Made by a program: the position numbers and the translations under genes. Below, one piece after another: positions 14,729 through 19,545 of a stretch of DNA of 19,545 nucleotides (positions are counted from its first letter, which is position 1; each line of letters starts with the position of its first letter). The notes below the pieces were generated by a model. That model had not been told where the DNA came from. It ran no database searches and saw nothing but the letters and a program-made list of their open reading frames with translations. Source of the DNA: Negativibacillus sp. GTDB lineage: Bacteria > Bacillota > Clostridia > Oscillospirales > Ruminococcaceae. The stretch spans positions 1 through 19,545 of the forward strand of contig JAHHTY010000039.1 of the NCBI GenBank assembly GCA_020024325.1. Direction: 5' to 3'.

Positions 14729-16458
14729 AACTTCCAGCTCACTGCAAGTTCTCTTTGATTTATAAATCGGCGGTAGATTCCGTCTTTGGCAATCAACTCT
14801 TGATGTGTTCCTTTCTGAACAATTTTTCCCTGATCTACTACAAGGATTTGGTCGGCGTTTCGGACTGTCTTCAGCCGATGTGCAATCATGATAATCGTCT
14901 TTTCTTTGGTTAATTCTTTGATTGCAGACAACAACTCTTGCTCGTTTTCAGGATCTACATTTGCTGTTGCTTCATCTAAAATGATAATGGGAGAATCCTT
15001 CATCATCGCACGGGCTATGGATAATCTTTGACGCTCGCCGCCTGATAGGGAACCGCCTGCTTCACCAATGACTGTGTTATAACCGTCCGGAAGTGCCATA
15101 ATAAAATCATGACATCTTGCTCGCTTAGCAGCAGAAATCACTTCCTCCATTGGGGCATCGGGCTGTCCAAAACGGATATTATTGGCAATTGTATCCTTAA
15201 ACAAATAGATATTTTGAAATACAAAACTAAAATTCTGCATCAGGGCATCCATGCTGTACTCTTTAATATTTTTTCCGCCCAAAGTTACAACACCGCTGTC
15301 AACATCCCAAAAGCGGGAAAGCAAATGACATAAGGTTGTTTTTCCTCCTCCGGATGGACCAACAATCGCCGTTGTGGTATTCTGAGGAATCTCCAAAGAA
15401 ATATCCTGAATAATTCTCTTTTCTCCGTAAGAAAAATTGATATGCTCCGCTTTCAAATCAAAGGTGGCAGGTTGCTCCTCGATGCCGTCAATATCCATAG
15501 CAGGCAAATCTAAGATTTCGTTTGCCTGCTGAACACACAGGTCAACAACCCGAAGCAGAGCAGAATAAGTTCCTGCCTTTTCCAAGCCCTCCATAATAAC
15601 AAAAGAGCAAACGATTAACATAATGCAGTTTAAGAGAGTCATCGTACCATTGGTAAAGAAAAAAATTGCGGCAATTGAAATGGTGACACCAATCAGTTTT
15701 GCAATGAAATTTTGCAGTGTCATATAGGGAATCAATACAAGCTCCATATTGGTGTTTGCCTTTGCATTTTCATCAATTGCAATTTCCAATTTTTTATTGT
15801 ATTTTCCCGAAAGATGATAGGATTTTACCTCAGCAATTCCCTTGATATACTCCAACACCTTTTCTACAACAGATGCGTCTGTCCGAACCTTTTGCTCTGC
15901 ACAGGCTTGTGCTGCACGCTGCATCAATGCATTTACCAAAATATAAATCAGCAGACCACACACAATCAATACACCGATTCTTCGATCAAAGAAGAACAGC
16001 ATTAAGGTAACAACAGAGGTCAAAAAAATGCCGCCGGTTACAAACATAACAACTCTGGTTCCCACATCTGCCAAATTTTCCATCGTATTTGTTGTGACTG
16101 ATGTAATGATACCAAGACTGTTTTCATTAAAATATCCCATAGGAAGGTAACGCATATGCTCTGCAATTTCCATTCGTTTTTCTGCGGCTGTTTCGTATCC
16201 TGCCTCTGTTTGCAGCATAGTTGAACGATAGTTCACGACAGAAGCTCCCAAAACAGACAAAAGCATGATTCCAAACGAAGTCCAGATGGCAGTGTTTGTG
16301 ATCTCATGATTCAAAATAGCCGTTAGCATAACAGAAATTGCAGGAATTTTCAACGCACCGAACAGTGCAGAAACAATTCCTAAAACAATAGACAGGTAGA
16401 ACTTATTGCGATTTTTTCTGCTGCAAAAAGTAAAAAATTCCCGAAATGTCTTATACAT
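14725..16458 (-). CDS. ABC transporter, permease-ATPase fusion (second half of a heterodimer)
   Basis: The 577-residue protein has an exporter-type six-helix membrane domain (about 15-300) followed by an ATPase domain. Motifs are Walker A GPSGGGKTT (367-375), signature LSGGE (471-475), Walker B with D495 and catalytic E496 in IIILDEATANVDPENE, and H527 in the switch loop. The ATG at 16458 has GGAGGTGA five bases upstream; a longer frame starting at 16503 runs inside the preceding gene and lacks a site. It overlaps that gene by eight bases. With its partner it would form a heterodimer that moves an unknown substrate using ATP. The D-loop form ANVDPENE differs from the usual SALD. The gene end abuts a coding-like remnant in another frame. 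Confidence 0.92.
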   Translation of the reverse strand: MYKTFREFFTFCSRKNRNKFYLSIVLGIVSALFGALKIPAISVMLTAILNHEITNTAIWTSFGIMLLSVLGASVVNYRSTMLQTEAGYETAAEKRMEIAEHMRYLPMGYFNENSLGIITSVTTNTMENLADVGTRVVMFVTGGIFLTSVVTLMLFFFDRRIGVLIVCGLLIYILVNALMQRAAQACAEQKVRTDASVVEKVLEYIKGIAEVKSYHLSGKYNKKLEIAIDENAKANTNMELVLIPYMTLQNFIAKLIGVTISIAAIFFFTNGTMTLLNCIMLIVCSFVIMEGLEKAGTYSALLRVVDLCVQQANEILDLPAMDIDGIEEQPATFDLKAEHINFSYGEKRIIQDISLEIPQNTTTAIVGPSGGGKTTLCHLLSRFWDVDSGVVTLGGKNIKEYSMDALMQNFSFVFQNIYLFKDTIANNIRFGQPDAPMEEVISAAKRARCHDFIMALPDGYNTVIGEAGGSLSGGERQRLSIARAMMKDSPIIILDEATANVDPENEQELLSAIKELTKEKTIIMIAHRLKTVRNADQILVVDQGKIVQKGTHQELIAKDGIYRRFINQRELAVSWKL

Positions 16459-18211
16459 TTTTTTCACCTCCGCACAGGCTGTCTTTGGAAGAAATGTGGG
16501 CATTCCACAGTTTTCTATATAGAGGACTTTTTTTCAACAGTTCCTCATGAGTACCTGTTCCTTCAATATTCCCTTGGTTGACAAGCACAATTTTGTCTAC
16601 ATCAACAACGGTAGAAAGACGATGCGCAATTACAATCAATGTTTTTCCCTGTACCAATTTTGCAACAGATGCCTGAATGATTGCTTCATTTTCCGGGTCT
16701 GTATAGGCGGTTGCTTCGTCCAGAATAATGATTGGTGCATTTTTTAACATGGCTCTGGCAATGCTGATTCTTTGTTTTTCACCCCCGGAAAGATGACCTC
16801 CGCCACTTCCCACAACAGTATCAAATCCATTTTCCAATGCCATAATAAATTCCCAACATCCACAGTCTTTGGCAACCTGCTCCACCTCTGCATCGGTCGC
16901 ATTTAAATTTCCCATGCGAATATTTTCTCGGATGGTATCATCAAACAAAAAATTATCCTGCGAAACATATGCAACAAGATTATGATACTGCTCTGCGGAT
17001 AGCTCACGAATATCAACACCACCAATCCGAATACTGCCGGATTTCACATCCCAGAAAGATGCAATCAGCTTAGCGATAGTGGATTTTCCCCCACCGGATG
17101 GGCCAACCAGCGCGTTTACTGTTCCCTCTGCAAAGGTCAGGTTAATTCCATGGAGAACTTCTTTTTCATCGTATCCAAAGCGCACATTGTCCAATTCGAT
17201 TGTATGTTTTTTGGGTTGCTGCTGAGTTTTTTCGGGGCGCGGCATCTCTTCTGCATTGATAATCGAGGTTACTTCTCCAATTATCGTATTTAGTTTTGCA
17301 ATATCATCCCCAAATGCCAAACAATTAAGAATTGGTGTAATCAATCCCATCGCAAGAATTGTAATCAAGATGAAGTCAGAAACAGGCAGTGAGCCATTTC
17401 TCACAAACAAACCGCCTATCGGCAACACTGTAATCAAGGTTGCCGGCATAATATTCGTTGCAAAGGTAAAATAAATATTGTTCTGGCGCATCCATTCCAC
17501 ATAGCTGGCTGCTCCCTCTTTTGTTGCAGCAACAAATTTTTCGTAAGAACTTTTAGCTTTTCCAAAAACTTTGATAACCTCAATTCCACCGATATATTCA
17601 ATCGCCGTATCATTTAAATTTTTAGTGGCACGGATCGCCCTTTGATAGCTTTTTTCGTAACCAATCATCATACACATATAACAGAGCATTCCAATAGGCA
17701 GTGTAATAAGAGAAACAAAAGCCATTCTCCAATCAACTGTAAACAGCAGAATCAGCGTTGCCAAAACCGCACACAGATTGCCGCTTAGTTCCGGAATCAT
17801 GTGTGCCAAAGTGGTTTCAATGCTGTCTATTCTTTCGACAAGTATATTTTTCAAATTACCGGAACCTCGGTTTTGAATTTCTCCCAAAGGCATTCGCTCT
17901 AATTTTAATAAACCAATTTTACGAATATTTGCTAAAACAGAAAAAGTTGCAACGTGCGAGGTTGCCGTAGAAAGTGCATGGAACACTACCCGCAAGAGCC
18001 AAGCTCCTGCCATAATCAAAAAATCTGCAAGATATGTCTTAAAATTCATATCTCCGTTTAGAAGCTTCCCTATGATATGTACCGCTACAAGAAACGGAAT
18101 CATCTGGGAAATTGCCCCAATTGCTGCACAAATGACACTGAATAAATAGAACTTACGTTTCTGACCTGCAAATTCCATAATCCATCCAAAGGTCGTTTTA
18201 TCCTTTTTCAT
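16451..18211 (-). CDS. ABC transporter, permease-ATPase fusion (first half of a heterodimer)
   Basis: The 586-residue protein has the same plan as its neighbour: six membrane helices (about 20-310), then an ATPase with Walker A GPSGGGKST (370-378), signature LSGGE (474-478), Walker B with D498 and E499 in IIILDEATAYTDPENE, and H530. Both halves keep the catalytic Glu, so both ATP sites may be active. From memory, the AYTDPENE D-loop resembles the exporter-fold siderophore importers YbtPQ and IrtAB, but drug or peptide export is equally possible. The ATG at 18211 follows GGAGGCG closely; a longer frame to 18253 is rejected since that site would fall inside it. It lies downstream of the TetR gene and its terminator, so it needs its own promoter or read-through. 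Confidence 0.92.
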   Translation of the reverse strand: MKKDKTTFGWIMEFAGQKRKFYLFSVICAAIGAISQMIPFLVAVHIIGKLLNGDMNFKTYLADFLIMAGAWLLRVVFHALSTATSHVATFSVLANIRKIGLLKLERMPLGEIQNRGSGNLKNILVERIDSIETTLAHMIPELSGNLCAVLATLILLFTVDWRMAFVSLITLPIGMLCYMCMMIGYEKSYQRAIRATKNLNDTAIEYIGGIEVIKVFGKAKSSYEKFVAATKEGAASYVEWMRQNNIYFTFATNIMPATLITVLPIGGLFVRNGSLPVSDFILITILAMGLITPILNCLAFGDDIAKLNTIIGEVTSIINAEEMPRPEKTQQQPKKHTIELDNVRFGYDEKEVLHGINLTFAEGTVNALVGPSGGGKSTIAKLIASFWDVKSGSIRIGGVDIRELSAEQYHNLVAYVSQDNFLFDDTIRENIRMGNLNATDAEVEQVAKDCGCWEFIMALENGFDTVVGSGGGHLSGGEKQRISIARAMLKNAPIIILDEATAYTDPENEAIIQASVAKLVQGKTLIVIAHRLSTVVDVDKIVLVNQGNIEGTGTHEELLKKSPLYRKLWNAHISSKDSLCGGEKNV

Positions 18212-18280
18212 ATTATTTTCGCCTCCTTCAAATTTATAACCCAAAAAGAACATTGCTTTTCATCTCATTTAAATCATGCT

Positions 18281-18326
18281 GTGCCACACCTTCACAGTAC
18301 CTTGTTCTAAATGCGGCACTGTGAAG
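18281..18326 (-). promoter_or_regulatory. Inverted repeats in the leader of the ABC operon
   Basis: CTTCACAGT (18290-18298) and ACTGTGAAG (18318-18326) are a perfect 9-bp inverted repeat with a 19-base loop. A second pair, GTGCC (18281-18285) with GGCAC (18315-18319), overlaps the first by two bases, so the two RNA folds would partly exclude each other. No T run follows, so it is not a simple terminator. It could be an operator or a switchable leader about 75 bases before the ABC start codon. Confidence 0.4.
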
Positions 18327-18392
18327 TTTTGTACGCTTTTTTCATTACCTCTTTTCTTAATGTTAAAATCATGGCTTATAACCGCAATCGAT

Positions 18393-18414
18393 TTAGTTAG
18401 TTATGGCTAACCAA
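18393..18414. promoter_or_regulatory. Candidate operator upstream of the ABC operon
   Basis: TTAGTTAG (18393-18400) and CTAACCAA (18407-18414) form an inverted repeat, seven of eight positions, with a 6-bp spacer. The TTAG/CTAA half-sites recall DtxR/IdeR-type iron boxes, but the spacing differs from the known 19-bp site. Downstream on the minus strand a weak promoter, TTGCGG-16-TAACAT, may be present. The factor is unknown. Confidence 0.35.
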
Positions 18415-18419
18415 GATCT

Positions 18420-18455
18420 AAAAAATTATAGGGTTCTAAAACCCCATAATTTTTT
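18420..18455 (-). terminator. Terminator overlapping the end of the TetR gene
   Basis: On the minus strand AAAAAATTATGGGG pairs with the distal ATAATTTTTT side through a 15-bp stem containing one mismatch. The upstream arm is formed by the last codons and stop of the TetR gene (stop at 18436-18438). The run of T residues at the end completes the signal. It separates the regulator from the ABC genes. Confidence 0.8.
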
Positions 18456-19053
18456 GCCATCCTGCTTCATAAAAATGTACAAGCTGTCTGATATACTCTG
18501 CTGTGTTTTCCTTTGGAATATCATGCACAACCATTTCAAAAAAAGCACAGAACATTCCACTGGTCAACATATGCTCCAACTGAGGGTGTACCGCATTCAT
18601 TGGTATGCCGTTCTTATTCATTGTATTATAAAAATCATGAGTAGCATCACAATCCATTTGTGACATATCATGAATGAGATTTTCATACGGTGTTCCTTCA
18701 GAACAGCATAATATCAATTTAAATGCTACAAAGTTATCGTAGATATAATCGGTCATATAAGACATTTCCTCTATGGTGTAATCCAACATACAAGATCTCT
18801 GCTCATCGGGTAACATCTTTTGAAATCTATCCAAAGTTGTCTGATACATTTCCAATATATGTGTATACTGTGTTTTTACCAGAGCATCAAACAACTCCTC
18901 TTTACTTTCAAAGTAACCATAGAATGCACCTGTTGTGACTCCTGCTTGCCTCACAATATTCCGAAGAGATGCACCTTGAAACCCCTTTTTCAAAAATTCC
19001 TCACATGCTGCTGTCTGGATTTTTTGGAGTGTTGTACGTTCATTTTCAGCCAA
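18436..19053 (-). CDS. TetR/AcrR-family transcriptional regulator
   Basis: The protein of about 205 residues has a classic TetR N-terminal domain: a first helix with AACEEFLKKGFQGASL, then the helix-turn-helix LRNIVRQAGVTTGAFYGYFESKEELF (about 30-55), followed by a variable helical ligand domain with several Cys and Met residues. It probably represses its own gene, and perhaps the ABC genes, until a ligand binds. The start is uncertain. AGGGGGG lies directly against an ATG (19059), too close for use, but six bases before the TTG at 19053, so TTG is preferred. A frame reaching 19125 starts inside the promoter and is rejected. A 28-bp perfect palindrome covers the transcription start. A terminator overlaps its final codons. 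Confidence 0.9.
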   Translation of the reverse strand: MAENERTTLQKIQTAACEEFLKKGFQGASLRNIVRQAGVTTGAFYGYFESKEELFDALVKTQYTHILEMYQTTLDRFQKMLPDEQRSCMLDYTIEEMSYMTDYIYDNFVAFKLILCCSEGTPYENLIHDMSQMDCDATHDFYNTMNKNGIPMNAVHPQLEHMLTSGMFCAFFEMVVHDIPKENTAEYIRQLVHFYEAGWQKIMGF

Positions 19054-19071
19054 AACCATCCCCCCTAAAAG

Positions 19072-19099
19072 AATAACAGTGTTATATAACACTGTTATT
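19072..19099. promoter_or_regulatory. 28-bp perfect palindrome, TetR operator
   Basis: The half-site AATAACAGTGTTAT is followed by its exact reverse complement, so all 28 bases are symmetrical, centred between 19085 and 19086. It overlaps the last bases of the -10 element and the expected start of transcription of the TetR gene. Position, symmetry and length are typical for an autorepressed TetR-family operator. No second copy is visible before the ABC genes. Confidence 0.88.
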
Positions 19100-19125
19100 G
19101 TACTTCTTAAATCAAATTTTGTCAA
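19097..19125 (-). promoter_or_regulatory. Promoter of the TetR gene
   Basis: On the minus strand TTGACA (complement 19120-19125) and TACAAT (complement 19097-19102) are separated by exactly 17 bp. The -35 is perfect and the -10 matches five of six. Transcription would start near 19090, inside the palindromic operator. Confidence 0.92.
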
Positions 19126-19446
19126 TAAGGTTTCGGAAAAATATATTTATTGACAGGAATTATCCATAAGAAATCTCTTCGTAAAATCCCACACAAAACA
19201 GAACTCTTTTCCGGATGAACACAGAAAAACACATATAATATAATTATGTAAATCTATTAACTGTTTGCTAACATTATAATTTTTAAAAATATTGATTTTA
19301 TCTTATGGTATTTCTCCATTCAATATGTGTGTAATTTGTTTTCTAATAAATCCAGAAATAATGTCAAGAGAAATCTCATGAAAATGTTATTTTTCCCTTT
19401 GTGATTCTAAGCCTCAAGAACCTAAGCATCCTTATAGAAACAAAAA
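19126..19446. other. Gene-free AT-rich region upstream of the TetR gene
   Basis: I find no open frame with a ribosome binding site, no tRNA and no clear structured RNA. A TTGACA occurs on the plus strand near 19153 without a matching -10 at the right distance, and a TATAATATAAT-like run lies near 19235-19245. Neither leads to a gene within the window. Confidence 0.6.
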
Positions 19447-19470
19447 AGGGAGTAGCTGTCAGCTACTCCC
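19442..19470 (-). terminator. Terminator for a minus-strand gene beyond the right edge
   Basis: GGGAGTAGCT (19448-19457) pairs perfectly with AGCTACTCCC (19461-19470) around a three-base loop. On the minus strand the stem is followed by six T residues (19442-19447), a strong intrinsic terminator. The gene it serves must lie mostly or wholly to the right of the window. Confidence 0.9.
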
Positions 19471-19545
19471 TCAGCAGAAATTGCAAGTTGAATTTTGAGA
19501 ATAAAAAAGCAGGGTGTCCGTTACAGGATTTTCTCAAATCCTATA

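Noticed and set aside
18281..18326. T-box or known riboswitch before the ABC genes
   Set aside because: None of the conserved T-box sequence is present, no terminator follows the stems, and no known riboswitch core is recognised.
19521..19545. Minus-strand frame reading IGFEKIL then a stop, possibly the end of a gene cut by the window edge
   Set aside because: Only seven codons are visible and a small hairpin (19525-19542) covers them, so there is no way to tell coding from chance.

Overview
The window looks like chromosomal DNA from a low-GC Firmicute of the class Clostridia, probably a gut or other anaerobic commensal. The reasons are strong AGGAGG-type ribosome binding sites, sigma-A-like promoters (TTGACA-17-TACAAT occurs twice), AT-rich intergenic DNA with many A/T-flanked bidirectional terminators, a YibE/F-type membrane protein, a FliB-like multi-cysteine protein and a DtxR-type regulator. 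This is inferred from sequence style and gene content; no taxonomic search was possible. There is no integrase, transposase, CRISPR array, toxin-antitoxin pair or phage gene. I see no clear undescribed multi-gene system; the most notable items are regulatory sites, odd gene pairings and one degraded stretch.

Layout. 1-430: gene-free AT-rich DNA with a 36-bp perfect palindrome and a hairpin, then a tRNA-Arg(CCG) with its own promoter and terminator. 431-3217 (minus): exported alkaline phosphatase, then a YibE/F membrane protein, separated by a hairpin. 3299-4541 (plus): a divergent promoter region holding a PhoP-box-like direct repeat, then a FliB-like cysteine-rich protein. 4552-7175 (minus): histidine phosphatase, DUF308 membrane protein and glycerol kinase, closely spaced. 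7241-8206 (minus): RsuA/RluB-type pseudouridine synthase with a near-consensus promoter. 8341-10047 (plus): a DtxR-family metal regulator whose stop overlaps the start of mutY. 10070-14058 (minus): an EamA transporter followed by LacZ beta-galactosidase. 14083-14724: gene-free DNA with a terminator, a diverged tandem repeat and possible remnants of dead genes. 14725-19125 (minus): a TetR regulator with a 28-bp perfect palindromic operator, then two overlapping genes for a heterodimeric ABC exporter-fold transporter. 19126-19545: gene-free DNA with a terminator for a gene beyond the right edge.

How the parts work together. The TetR and ABC genes form a local regulated transport cassette. The phosphatase may respond to phosphate through the direct repeat. 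The dtxR-mutY overlap couples metal sensing to an Fe-S DNA repair enzyme. EamA-lacZ looks like a small sugar-related operon. Most other genes are ordinary housekeeping or metabolic functions. Several conventional long open frames begin too far upstream; ribosome binding sites were used to choose internal starts, and these are noted per gene.
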